A stretch of 64,000 nucleotides of DNA from Anthopleura xanthogrammica. Lineage: Eukaryota; Cnidaria; Anthozoa; Actiniaria; Actiniidae. The stretch is taken from NCBI GenBank assembly GCA_964019055.1, contig OZ025207.1, positions 10,593,090 through 10,657,089 of the forward strand, given 5' to 3'. A model generated the notes under the pieces. That model was not told where the DNA came from, made no database searches, and saw nothing but the letters and a program-made list of their open reading frames with translations. Positions within the stretch are counted from its first letter, which is position 1. Each line of letters starts with the position of its first letter. Shown one piece after another: positions 1 to 10,748 of the stretch. Made by a program: the position numbers and the translations under genes.

Positions 1-992
1 TGTGGGTCAACTTATCGTTTGTGACATTAAAAGGCTGAGCGAGGACTCATGAATCCTTACGCAGTTACTTGAATATAAAATTCTAATAAAATTGAGACCC
101 CACGCTATTTGCGCACGAGCGTAGTAAGGCTACGTGCTAGCAAAATATTAATTTATATGTTACCCTTAAACCGCGCTTGCAATTGTTACAAATTACATAT
201 TTTGTATGAAACATTCACGGAATTGCTTTGCCGTGACCGCGACAGTGTCGTGACAAAGCATTGTGATTGGACGAATAGTAACGTTGCGCACTGTGATTGG
301 TTCAACGGCTGTTTATCAGTGGCCGTACCGTACGAGCAGATTACGTATGAATGTGAAAAATCACGGCACACGGCACGGCGCGGTGCAGACACGGCAAGGC
401 GTGGTCCGTGCGGTAAGTAACTAGGCATTTCACAGTCATCGAAACACCGTAATAGTGCTGCGCGCACGCGATATGACACTGCGCGCAGCTTTGAATAACT
501 TCACTAGTGTGGGTTAAAACGTCAAGTCTTTACAAATGAACCATCATGGCTGAAATAACTGCGCTGAAGATGGTAATAAAGACACAAGCCATCCGAGAAA
601 ATGAATAAATGTTTTTCCTAAGTTATCTAGTACTGTGATAAGGGATAACCGTTCATGTATTTCGACAAGGAATCACTTGGTAACAGAGCAGTTTTTGGTT
701 ATAAAGTCAGAAATAAAATCAAAAACTGATCACCGGGTGTTATTGATGTTATCGCTTATCATAATCGCAAAGTACAGCAGTGGCACAGCTCAACGAGGCC
801 GAACTAAAAGCATGTGAAGGCGTCTCTGGCAACCGCTATACAGTCCATGTGTGACCCCGGAGCACAGCTTACACTCACTTAGGTGTTACACTGTAGTCCA
901 ATCACAGAAGACTTTATATCATGGCGTCAACTTCATGGGTTATTTTGGTGGGCGTCAGTGAGATATTTTCTACTGCCCAATCACAAAAGCCG
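1..992. other. Left-edge intergenic stretch, no gene seen
   Basis: No reading frame here looks like a gene. Two inverted CCAAT-type motifs (gtgattgg) lie near 263 and 292. A GC-rich patch with repeated CGGCAC words at 345-445 belongs to a dispersed repeat listed separately. A short motif (ccaatcacagaag...tttatatcatggc) at about 899-925 recurs at about 980-1003, so a small duplication reaches into the last codons of the neighbouring GPCR gene. Confidence 0.6.
345..445. repeat. Dispersed CGGCAC-rich repeat, copy 1
   Basis: The left side reads tatgaatgtgaaaaatcacg followed by repeated CGGCAC/GGCGCGG words; the right side ends in catttcacagtcat. The same arrangement occurs at 23216-23350 and 57739-58165. 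In those copies the outer ends are inverted repeats of a word like tcgtatgactgaaaag. This suggests a non-autonomous foldback DNA element with a variable GC-rich interior. Confidence 0.45.
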
Positions 993-1994
993 TTATATCG
1001 TGGCTGTTACTCTATAGGAGCGCTTTGCTAATCTTACTGAGGGTATATTGCTGCCAGTCGATTCGAATGAGTCTACTTCAACGCCACAAGGCGCCAATAT
1101 TGACTTGGTGACGTGACGAAACTCGCTACTCACTCCAAGATAAATAAAAGGATGGACAATATGGCTAACAAGAAGCATTACTCGGCAAATAACGTACACA
1201 TCTGCATGGAAGACGATTTTCTTCAAACGAAATGCAGCTCTGACAGTTGCCCAGGGAACATAAGTCAATAGAAGAGTGAGAGTGATGAGAATCATTGCTT
1301 TCATGACTCTTAGTTCAGCAGCATGGCGTGTGTTCCGTAACTGCACACTACAAGTGAGATTGATGACACGGTCTTTGCTTCCCTTTAAAGAGTTTCTGAT
1401 CTTAAAATGAGAGATAAGGACAGATAGGACAGCGATGAATCCGATGACGAGGACTAGCAAGTTTGGAGAGGGATTAACGTAGGAATCAGGTCTCCAAAGA
1501 ATGAAGTGATTTTGTTGTAGGAAACTACCTATCCCACAGATGATTCCTAACCCCCAAGAAAATACCAAGGCGAACCTCAATCTGTTATTGGTCAAGCGAT
1601 ATTGATGAGGTCTGATAAGGGAGTCGTGTCGATCAAGGCTGAGAAGGATCAGACATGAGCAGTTGACCATCAGAAAAGGAATTGTAATCAAGAAATGAAT
1701 TCTTGAGAAAATTACACTCAAATCATCATTAATCGGGAACACAAACAACGCAAAGCATAATGGGATGTTTATACACGAAGCGATCAGATCAGCTGCTGTC
1801 AGGTTACCAAGGATACGAGTCGTAGAGGCTCGTATACGAAGCTTACTCCGAAGGGGACCCGAAACGAAGACGTAGAAGTTGAGGAAATTCCCAGGTATGC
1901 CGACAATTGCGAATAGCGTCAAGAGAACACCGCTGACAGCACGACTGGTTCCCGTGGGCTCAGCACAAACATCACATGACGTATTCTGGTTCAT
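993..1994 (-). CDS. Class A (rhodopsin-type) G protein-coupled receptor, orphan
   Basis: A 333-residue intronless protein with seven hydrophobic segments, expected in the plasma membrane to signal through heterotrimeric G proteins. Family marks in order: GN in TM1 (about residue 34), NLTAADL in TM2 (65-71), DRH at the end of TM3 in place of DRY (about 122-124), a Pro in TM6 (TYVPW, about 246-250), and HPFIY in TM7 in place of NPxxY, followed by SSEFR as helix 8. NTS at residues 4-6 is a possible N-glycosylation site. Departures from the family: no Cys is seen at the usual start of TM3, TM6 lacks the CWxP motif, and TM7 has His for Asn. The start ATG is the first in frame and gives a normal short N-terminus. 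Intronless receptors of this kind are common in anthozoan lineage-specific expansions. The ligand cannot be told from sequence. Confidence 0.88.
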   Translation of the reverse strand: MNQNTSCDVCAEPTGTSRAVSGVLLTLFAIVGIPGNFLNFYVFVSGPLRSKLRIRASTTRILGNLTAADLIASCINIPLCFALFVFPINDDLSVIFSRIHFLITIPFLMVNCSCLILLSLDRHDSLIRPHQYRLTNNRLRFALVFSWGLGIICGIGSFLQQNHFILWRPDSYVNPSPNLLVLVIGFIAVLSVLISHFKIRNSLKGSKDRVINLTCSVQLRNTRHAAELRVMKAMILITLTLLLTYVPWATVRAAFRLKKIVFHADVYVICRVMLLVSHIVHPFIYLGVSSEFRHVTKSILAPCGVEVDSFESTGSNIPSVRLAKRSYRVTATI

Positions 1995-2204
1995 TATTGC
2001 TTCTATCTTTTTCTGTTAACGACCTGAAGTCATCTGCAATGTTAATAAGATATATAGTGAACATAGGTCAATGCACATGTTTTCAAAACGCTTATTTTTC
2101 GTCTTTCTTCTCTTGCGCGTCCACATTAGCGTTTCCATAGCGTTTCGCCCGTCAAAACTAAAACAAAAAAGCACATACGATCGGAAATGATTCACTATCA
2201 TAAC

Positions 2205-2220
2205 TGCGCATGCGCATGCG
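2205..2220. promoter_or_regulatory. NRF1-like palindromic site upstream of the GPCR
   Basis: TGCGCATGCGCATGCG contains overlapping copies of the GCGCATGCGC palindrome bound by NRF1-type factors. It lies about 210 bp upstream of the GPCR start codon (minus strand). The role is inferred from position and motif only. Confidence 0.3.
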
Positions 2221-2489
2221 ACAATGAGACGCGCCAATGTGAATAACGTCTGCTTCTCACGAAGTTGATGAATGTGTATTCAAACACTATTCTGCATCAT
2301 TTTCAGTTTTTCAATTTATCTTATTTATGATTTTATTTTTCTTATCTTAAGGAGAGTAGTTTTTACATGGGAATTCAGTTTCCCCCTACTACTATCCATT
2401 ACCATTTTTTTTCTCCTGTTTTAATGTATATTCATTTATTTTCTTTAATGGTATAAAGTATTATTAAACTTAAACTTAAACTTAAACTA

Positions 2490-2700
2490 TTTCAACGTTT
2501 TCAAAAGCCTTTGGTTATCGCTTGTCCAAACTAATGATATATGACTCCGTTTTCAAATGTCTCCACTCTAGAGAGCGTTTTCTAATGTATGCATTTCGAT
2601 GTAAATGCTCAGCGCTTTCGATCGTTTTAGTGTGATGACAAGGCCAAAATGCACCGAAGACCATCGAACGGGGGATGAGGTCTTAGTTCTTCTTTATCGT
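2490..2700. repeat. Fragment of a GTTTTCAAA-rich transposon-derived repeat
   Basis: Words such as cgttttcaaatgtctccac, gagcgttttc and gacaaggccaaaatgcacc resemble the ends of a widespread invertebrate non-autonomous DNA transposon. I recognise the style of the sequence but cannot name the family. A (TTAAAC)n run at about 2465-2489 sits next to it. Confidence 0.35.
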
Positions 2701-3989
2701 GATCTATCCGGCCAAACAAATCCCTAGGATTAAGTAAACAGCTAAAATAAACAGTTCGACGCCTTTTCAGACGTTCATTACACAACAACACCTGCTGGGC
2801 TCATTATTCATGACTCGAACTTCCGTGACCATCAAAGTCAACAAAATGGTCGTAGCTAGATTTGAAATGTTAATGATTCACGCAATTCATTTACAATAAA
2901 ATTGCAGAAGTATTCTTAATAACTATAAAAGGGGTGTTCTTGGAGGGAAGAAAGGTTGATATGTATGTGCGTGAAAATTATAGAAGAAAAACTCTTATCC
3001 TATATGAGACATTGAATGGTATCAAGTATGTCAATCAAGCCCTTGTTGAGATTTATAAAACTTCAGAAAATATAGTATTAGATGAAGGATTAAGATATGT
3101 CTTGTTTTAAAGACCATACGAGAAACATCTTAAAATTTTCGATGCAAAAAAATTAATTCTGAGACCAAATAAAAATATGCAAACAGTATATATACTATAG
3201 CCCACACTTCGGTTTTGAATCTGTTCTTCAAGATAAACTAGCACATATCAAGAGGTTCAAAATTCTAATTGAACCATGGTTGACAGTTTGACGGATACTA
3301 TCCTCAAACCAAACGAGAGGAACAAACTAAGATTTTCTAATATGTTTTTTTGGATTGACGATATTTCCAATGTGTCTCAGCAAAAAATGAATTCATGCAT
3401 AAAACTGTCCCAAAAATAGCAAAATAATAAAATAGTTGAAAGTTTTTTTGCTATAGATTAATACAATATATTATTATTTACACTTGCTTGTCAGATTTTA
3501 CTATTGTAGAAATAGATAAGCTCTTTTCCATTTACACAGATGATTCTTAATTTTAAAAAGAGAAGAAGAAAAAATTTATGTGATTGAAAGAAAGAAATTT
3601 TCAGTTATTTTCTGATTATTCGCAGCTGAAAATTCTGGAATTCTTAAAATTGGAATAAAAAAAAATTGGTTAATGTAGAATTTTTCGTATAAGGGATGTT
3701 AAAGAGGCTAAAGGTCTAGTGGTTCTAAGAAGGCTCAATTTTTTCAGTGATTGAAAGAAACAAATTTCAGTTTTGATAATTCAAAGAAAAAATAAACTTA
3801 AAAATTTTAGTGTTTAAAATTCTGGAATTTCTAAAAGTGGAATAAAAAATTGGTTAATGTAGAATTTTTCGTTAGGGTTGTTAAAAAGGCGAATAGTCTA
3901 GCTGTTCTAGATCTAGGAAGACTAAAAAATGTCTATGATTGAAAGAAAGAAATATTCAGCTATTTCAAAAATTCGCCGCAAAAAATAAA

Positions 3990-4138
3990 ACAGTTGTGAT
4001 AAAAAGATAAATTTTACACCGTAAAAAATAAGAGAGATCACTTACTGACGTTTCGGACGCTAGTCCTTCGTCGGAGTAAAAGAGAGAATAAGAGTGGAAG
4101 GTAGTGTATATATGGTAAATATAGAAAATAGATAACCA
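3990..4138 (-). mobile_element. 149-bp insertion with hammerhead-like core and 12-bp target duplication
   Basis: GCAAAAAATAAA occurs on both sides (3978-3989 and 4139-4150), while the matching place in the neighbouring tandem unit (about 3801) has a similar word only once. That paralogous empty site shows this is an insertion with a target-site duplication. Inside lies a hammerhead-like motif on the minus strand (4041-4082). Small hammerhead-bearing retroelements include Penelope-like elements and retrozymes. This piece could be a short non-autonomous or 5'-truncated copy. No coding capacity is seen. Confidence 0.5.
4041..4082 (-). ncRNA. Hammerhead ribozyme-like motif (type I layout), copy A
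   Basis: On the minus strand the order is: CUUUUACU (stem I, 5' side), CCGACGA (core, consensus CUGANGA with U4 changed to C), one A, GGAC-UAGC-GUCC (stem II), GAAA, CGUC with the cleavage position after it, then AGUAAG. AGUAAG pairs with UUUACU to close stem I. ACGU after GAA is self-complementary, as in hammerheads thought to act as dimers. The core change and the unpaired A before stem II make activity doubtful. Confidence 0.45.
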
Positions 4139-5569
4139 GCAAAAAATAAAGTTAACTTAAAAATCTTAATTCATACAATTCTGGAATTCGTAAAAATTGG
4201 AATAAAAATAAAATTGGTTAACGTAGATTTTTTTGTTAGTGATAATAAAGAGGCTAATAGTCTAGCGGTTTTATTTCTTTACGGTATCTCTTGAAATCCA
4301 AAGCCTGGCCAGCCTACAGGATCTAACTAATGATCATGACTTACAAAAGAATCCCAGTAAGTTTAATTTTTCATATTCCTATATATTATAATATTGGTTG
4401 GAAAAATGGATAGATTTTTTTTCTGTGCACAAGGTTTATTTATCCATTTTTTCATTTTTCATAATTTCTACGAAAGTCTGTATTAGGCAGGCCTTACATG
4501 GTACGAAGTTTCAACCGTTCAAAATTAAAAATTGTGCGTTTAGGTGTGCCGTTTATTGCGGAACTGTGCTATCCGGGTAAAAATTAAAAATCCTAGCCGT
4601 GCAAATTAAAGATAGGGTTCCTTGTAAATAGTATAAACTGCTCAAATTTTTATCTTTAATAATAATAATAATGTAGAGTTCTTAAACGCATCTAACTGAA
4701 GTCTCAATGCTTTTTTTTTTTTCGAAATTAGGCCTCGTACAAGACTTCGTACCTCTCTCCCTCCTGTTCATTTTTCATTCTTTTTATGATTAATTCATTA
4801 CTTAAAACTATGAACAATTTCGCATAATTGTTGTTACTATACATTTGGCTTCGTGTCAAGGTAGAATTATACTTACCAACGACTGTAATCCGTTGTTTAA
4901 GCAGCAAAACTAACCGCGTATCACAAATGTTTTTCACTGAGTATTTTTCAAAGTAGCTGACAATAGTGGAGGCAAATGAAGGACAGATTCAATAAAGGCC
5001 TCCACGAGTCAATCCAATAGACTACTGTTTGAGTCACACTCAAAAAAAACTTTGGCAAGATTAATAAAGATTGATACGAAAATTGGAAAATGCTATGCAA
5101 ATTGATCGATGTTTTCACTATGGCTAGCTAACTCACATTGGTTATTAGCAAGGATAATTAATCACATTTCAGTTTCTTGAGGAAAAAGTGTTTGATAAGG
5201 ACAAACAGATATAGTGCACATCTGTTTTTGAAAACCTTTTTTTGAGAAAACGTAATAACTGAGCCGAGCATGAAGTTATTAAGATGCCAATAAAATTCGG
5301 AAAATTCGATGGTTAGGAAATTAGAAGATAGCATACAAAGGGCTAGCTGTTTTCAAGTGTTTTTTTTTTGCGCTCATTGGAGACTGATTTAAATATATAT
5401 AGAGAAGCTACAAGGGTGATTGGAAAAATAACACTAAACTTAATTATAGAGAAAAGGTTGGTGGATTAATATTAATGTTGTCATTGGACTAATTAGGGAT
5501 TATATACATTATATATCCTATGCGCATATGCGTATACACAATGTATAACAAAATATATCTATATAACAC

Positions 5570-5895
5570 ATATGGTATAAAAATTGCGCAAATTCTTGAA
5601 ATCATAATATGAATTTATACTATATATACATACGAGAACAACAAAAAAATGCGCAAAAAAATATAACTAAAATTTATACGTACTATTGATAGTCAGAAAA
5701 CTCCAACAAAATTGTGCATAAAAAACATAAATTTATACAATATGTACACAAAAATTTTGCGCGAAAAATTATTATTTTATACCATACAGTAAATACAAAA
5801 ATCACTGACAAAAATTGCACAAAAAAGATATTATGAATTTATACCATTCACACACGCAAAAATTATAACCATTGTGCAAAAAAGGTAAAATAAAT
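5570..5895 (+). repeat. Degenerate AT-rich tandem repeat, about 65 bp, five to six units
   Basis: The words aaaaaTTGCGCAaaa and aATTTATAC alternate through the region (for example 5578-5620, 5647-5680, 5710-5738, 5750-5782, 5808-5843, 5856-5898). Units differ from each other, so the array is old. It borders the second hammerhead-like motif. Confidence 0.55.
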
Positions 5896-5940
5896 TTAAC
5901 AGGTGAATAAGAAGGATACTTGATCACCTTGAAATTTTTT

Positions 5941-5980
5941 TTGATGTTTCGAACGTTATAGTCCATCCTCAGAGTAAACA
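5941..5980 (-). ncRNA. Hammerhead ribozyme-like motif, degenerate copy B
   Basis: Minus strand: CUGAGGA (fits CUGANGA), one U, GGAC-loop-GUUC (stem II with one G-U pair), GAAA, CAUC. The layout matches copy A at 4041-4082, including the single unpaired base before stem II. Stem I and the ACGU word are not preserved, so it is probably a dead copy. Confidence 0.35.
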
Positions 5981-6260
5981 ACACACGCACCAACGCTATC
6001 CCAACTAGTAACCGCTAGTCGTTACTGATATAAATTGATGTAGCTATCTGTGACTATTTACAAACTCACAAAAACATAGGTTATCTACGAAAGAATAAAA
6101 TACTAATATCTATAATTTAGAAAATCTGTTCTCAAGCGTACTATATATGCGCATATGCACTGCTTATAGTCAGTAAATGAAAGCAAAACGTTTCTGTATG
6201 TTGTAACCTGGATATAGACTGACCACACGATGCGCATGCTTAAGGGGACAATTTATAGCC

Positions 6261-6282
6261 TGGGGTGGGGTGGGGTGGGTTG
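6261..6282 (+). other. G-rich tract with quadruplex potential
   Basis: Four runs of three to four G separated by single T (tggggtggggtggggtggg) fit the pattern for an intramolecular G-quadruplex. No gene is adjacent. Confidence 0.4.
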
Positions 6283-7232
6283 GATTAGAAGGCTATGATT
6301 CAAGGGAAATCATAGTTTTAAAATTTGATACAGGAAAAATAAGAAAAGATCGAGCATTCAAGTTATGTCAATTTCTAATTTAAAACTGGAAAAATATTCT
6401 TATTTTTCAAGCGCAGAACAGTTGAAATGTGAGAACGATCAAAACTGTTTGTCAGTTACCTTGAACTTGTGGACATACATTACATGATATTTAACACGAA
6501 AATGATTATACTTCATATTACGAGCACAAGCTGAAATGGCGATAATGAGCGCAAAAGATTCATGCAAGATTTACATCTTTTGCGCGCAAGTTTGCTTTCG
6601 GGAACAATTAATTCGAATTCTGAAAATACTCTCATCAAAAAGATCGAGTGGATTTTAGCTTGCGCTTTTAGCCCTCCAAAGTTCCTTATAGTATGCTCAG
6701 TTGCGATGTACTTTAAGATCGTCAGAAATATTCTTGAAGCTCGCAACTGAAACTTTAGCGCAAATTGGTTTGATATGATAACTTTAAGCAAGCTCTAATT
6801 ATATGAAAAGGAAAAAACAAAACTGGCAACGCTTTGCGTTATCTACTCTGTAGTATCAAGAGACTGTGTGAAAGGAAGATATAGAGGGATAAATTCCCGA
6901 GAATAATCCGCCTGACCCACTCCCCCAGGCGAAACATTCAGTATGATTGATCCCTAACAAGTATATCAGCTTTATCCATCGTATTTTAATGACAAAGAAT
7001 CTGTTTCATCAGAAAATTAAAAGTTCACGTTTCCTCACGGAAGCAAATAGTTCATGTAAAAGACAGCTTAGCAGTTGGACCAAATGGAGAAAATTGACTG
7101 GCTGTCAACTACTTGCTAGATGATTAAGCTATACGTATAAATGAACAAGAAAGTGCTATATAGCCATCATCACGCTGTTTTATGAATAGGTGCTTTTTGT
7201 TATAACTGATCGAAGAGAGAAATAGCTGGAGA

Positions 7233-7320
7233 AAGAGGAGAAGGAGAAGGAGAAGGAGAAGGAGAAGGAGAAGGAGAAGGAGAAGGAGAAGGAGAAGGAG
7301 AAGGAGAAGGAGAAGGAGAA
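7233..7320 (+). repeat. (AAGGAG)n hexanucleotide microsatellite
   Basis: About 13-14 nearly perfect copies of AAGGAG, an all-purine tract on the plus strand. No gene overlaps it. Confidence 0.9.
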
Positions 7321-7877
7321 TAAAAACAAAACGAAAAAGAAGAGGTAGACGTAAGCAGAGTACGAGATGTTAAAAGAATAAGAGAATAAAGATGGTGAAA
7401 ATTCCCTATTCGTTCAGAAAGTCACCATGTAATCACCATGTTTTGCGTAGTACGTATTTTCTGTTTGGAATGACAGAGAACATCCGTCCGTGCACAGAAA
7501 ACGTATCTGATACTCACTAATAAGATCGAAAATTTCTGTCACAAATATTTATTGTCAATATTCTATTTGACAACGACCTGTACCATAAGCCTTTTAGCAG
7601 TTCATCTGCATCAGTTAGGTGTCGGACAGAGGAAAAAACGCTTGCGATAGGTTTCAGTTAACCGAGTTAACCCTATCCTGTTAGTCATGGTGTCATGATG
7701 TCATATGGTCAAGCTGAGTGCATCAGCGCAGACAGAAGTTGAAAGGAAGACTAGTACTGGTTACTGAGTAATCTCCTCTGGAGCTAAATAAATGCGCGCA
7801 TTTCGATGCAAAAAAAATATTTTCCATATAAAGAGTAAGCTATTTAATAATACAATATGGCATATTAAAGGTATCTC

Positions 7878-7949
7878 CCTTGATTCGTGGGTTTTCACCG
7901 GTTTTTCCGGTATTCTTCCGTTCGCAAAACTTAACACGTTAGATTTCAA
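7878..7949 (+). mobile_element. SINE-like tail segment
   Basis: gtgggttttcaccgg, ttccggtattcttcc and gcaaaact match in order the body of the tRNA-headed element at 51985-52215 (gtgggttttc, tggtattcttcc, gcaaaacc). No tRNA-like head is seen here. The 58-bp satellite begins directly after it, where the element at 51985-52215 carries its own single copy of the satellite-like tail. Confidence 0.5.
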
Positions 7950-8972
7950 TTCGATCTGTGAACTAGCCATGACAATGACTTTGATCTGCTCAGAGGTTGT
8001 TTCAGGGTTCGATCTGTGAACTAGCTATGACACTGACTTTGATCTGCTCGGAGGTTGTTTCAGGGTTCGATCTGTGAATTAGCCATGACACTGACTTTGA
8101 GCTGCTCAGAGGTTGTTTCATGGGTTGGATCTGTGAACTAGCTATGACACTGACTTTGATCTGCTCAGAGGCTGTTTCAGGGTTCGATCTGTGAATTAGC
8201 CATGACACTGACTTTGATCTGCTCAGAGGTTGTTTTAGGGTTCGATCTGTGAATTAGCCATGACACTGACTTTGATCTGCTCAGAGGTTGTTTCAGAGTT
8301 CGATCTGTGAACTAGCCATGACACTGACTTTGATCTGCTCAGAGGTTGTTTCAGAGTTCGATCTGTGAACTAGCTATGACACTGACTTTGATCTGCTCAG
8401 AGGTTGTTTCAGGGTTCGATCTGTGAATTAGCCATGACACTGACTTTGATCTGCTCAGAGGTTGTTTCAGGGTTCGATCTGTGAATTAGCTATGACAATG
8501 ACTTTGATCTGCTCAGAGGTTGTTTCAGGGTTCGATCTGTGAATTAGCCATGACAATGACTTTGATCTGCTCAGAGGTTGTTTCAGGGTTCGATCTGTGA
8601 ATTAGCCATGACACTGACTTTGATCTGCTCAGAGGTTGTTTCAGGGTTCGATCTGTGAATTAGCCATGACACTGACTTTGATCTGCTCAGAGGTTGTTTC
8701 AGGGTTCGATCTGTGAACTAGCCATGACACTGACTTTGATCTGCTCAGAGGTTGTTTCAGGGTTCGATCTGTGAATTAGCCATGACACTGACTTTGATCT
8801 GCTCAGAGGTTGTTTCAGGGTTCGATCTGTGAATTAGCTATGACACTGACTTTGATCTGCTCAGAGGTTGTTTCAGGGTTCGATCTGTGAATTAGCTATG
8901 ACACTGACTTTGATCTGCTCAGAGGTTGTTTCAGAGTTCGATCTGTGAACTAGCCATGACACTGACTTTGAT
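7950..8972 (+). repeat. 58-bp minisatellite, about 18 units
   Basis: Head-to-tail units of 58 bp with landmarks TTCGATCTGTGAA, TAGCCATGACACTGAC, TTTGATCTGCTCAGAGG and TTGTTTCAGGG; the word gatctgctc recurs every 58 bases. Units differ at only a few positions (cca/cta, gaa[tc]ta, cagggt/cagagt). The array is cut by a transposon at 8973-9470 and the broken unit resumes at 9471-9506. Diverged single or double units are found at 41905-41960, 46325-46440 and at the end of the SINE-like element near 52160-52205. Confidence 0.93.
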
Positions 8973-9470
8973 CATAGTTAATGGAGTGGAATGGTTTGGA
9001 AACCTATTGTTGTAAGTTTTTGTTCGACTTTTTCTATTGTTATATGACGTTGACCGTGCACAGAGAAGGAAAAGTTGCAGCGTTTGTTCATCGTAAATTA
9101 GGGAACATAGACGATTTTTTTCTCAAAAATATTCTAAAATAGGAGATATTTGTTGATTAATCCTACATGACAGAGGTTAACTGTTTACTGAAAATGGAAT
9201 CACCTTTTTGAACGCTTTCTTATTTATCATCTAGTAACTTAACTGTATCTGCGCGGAATTATTTATCCTCTTCTTTGTAATCTTAGCATGAAAATTTTAC
9301 TCTTTCAAAATGTTCGTACATGAAAATAGTACGGAAACTAGTATTTTCAGCCATACTTGCTTTGGTTCATTGTGCACGGTCAATATCACGTGATGGTACG
9401 TTTCAACATCGCTAACCAAACAAAAGTCTAGAACAATAGGTTTCCAAACCATTCCACTCCATTAACTATG
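8973..9470. mobile_element. 498-bp non-autonomous DNA transposon (MITE) inside the satellite
   Basis: The two ends are perfect inverted repeats of about 39 bp, starting CATAGTTAATGGAGTGG, and CTTTGAT flanks both sides. Neighbouring satellite units hold CTTTGAT once, so it is a 7-bp (or 8-bp, if the edge C is counted) target duplication. The interior is AT-rich with no coding frame. A target duplication of this size and the foldback ends would suit a hAT-like non-autonomous element, but the class is not proven. Confidence 0.8.
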
Positions 9471-9616
9471 CTTTGATCTGCCCAGAGGTTGTTTCAGGGT
9501 TCGATCAAATTTGAAGGTTTTTTACTATCCAATCCAGACATCTATTTCATCAATTCAAACTCTCAAACAACCCCTTGGCTGATTTAAATGTGGACACCTG
9601 TACCTCATGACAAACT

Positions 9617-9873
9617 AAATACACGCATCAAGCATTCCGCGCTACTGCTCTAAGCGCATGCTCAGGGGATTAAAAAGTGGGATAATATTTTGTAAAGTAT
9701 GCAATTTTTCGGTATATTTGATTCAGAATTCGCTTAACGGTACGCGATCTTGAAAATTTAGTGAAAATTGTGCTTGACAAGAAGGATACAACTTTTACAA
9801 AATATTATCCCACTTTTTAATTCCCTGAGCATGGGCTTAAAGCAGTAGCGCGGAACTCTTGATGCGTGTATAG
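9617..9873. mobile_element. Foldback MITE, 257 bp
   Basis: Inverted arms of about 85 bp: aaatacacgcatcaag... and ...cttgatgcgtgtatag, continuing through a shared gggataatattttgtaaa. The centre is AT-rich and non-coding. Confidence 0.75.
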
Positions 9874-9875
9874 GA

Positions 9876-9945
9876 AGTTTTGTGGAGGGAGGAAAACCGG
9901 AGATCCGGAGAAAATCCTGGAAGGAATCAAGAGAAATTTTACACA
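9876..9945 (-). mobile_element. SINE-like tail fragment
   Basis: ttttgtggagggaggaaaac and ccggagaaaatcc are the reverse complement of the gttttc.cc..cc and ggttttcctccctcc words found in the SINE-like copy at 35878-36075. No tRNA-like head is visible, so it is a fragment. Confidence 0.4.
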
Positions 9946-10748
9946 TGTGTGTCTATGATTACAGGAATCGAGTAATAGTTAATCCTTAAACTTACGCTTA
10001 AATTATGGTAGGTACAAATTAATCATATAAACACTGAAAGCAAATGCAGTTGAAAAAGAATCAAAGGATAAGGCAGCTGAGTATCCCTTCAGGCTCGGTA
10101 CAGCAACAAAAATATCCCAAGTCTCGTCAAAACTAGCTCGGCAAAACCTCCGCAAAAAGCGGAACAAACACTATTTCTTTAACAAATATGCTTTTTCTTT
10201 GATTGGGACCTCATTAATAGAGCTATAGTCGCATAGAAAATCAGAATACAGAACGTTTAATATATTTAAATAGCTTCATTTAATTAACGTTAAAATAGTT
10301 TAATTTTCTAATTAACCAATAATATGGAAAACCTTATTTCAGTTTTCTCGCGGGAAAGCGCGCGCATCCAGTTTAGTCCAAGGAACGTTGCAGGCAACGC
10401 CTACAGAGTGTGTTTTGAGATAAAAACTAGAAACTTTTCTTAGAATTTATCAATAAAAACATTGATTAAAATATGACTATTTTGCTATTGAAAAACATCA
10501 TTTGTTCTTTTCATATCTGAGAACTTGTGTTTACGATTTAAAGTCAATATTTTAACTGATGCGCACGTTTTCAACTTCGAGAAAACGTTAGAGTGATTCT
10601 CATAAACCCGTGAAGTACACTTTAGTGTATTATGCATTACTTCACTCTAATTCTTTTGTTTTCTATTGTGTTTATCTGACTATTACACTTTAATAAGCAC
10701 ACTGTTTCACGGCTCAATGAAAACCACTCTATCAGAATGCTTGCGCAA

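Larger units (their letters stand above)
3592..4272 (+). repeat. Tandem repeat of about 160-190 bp, three units
   Basis: Each unit starts gattgaaagaaag (about 3592, 3749 and 3937) and runs through attctggaatt, tggaataaaa, attggttaa.gtagaattttt and a conserved end with gctaa.gtctag.ggtt. The third unit is split by an insertion at 3990-4138. The units are AT-rich and non-coding. Confidence 0.7.

Noticed and set aside
7950..8972. CRISPR-like regular array
   Set aside because: The 58-bp units are contiguous with no variable spacers, and the DNA is eukaryotic.
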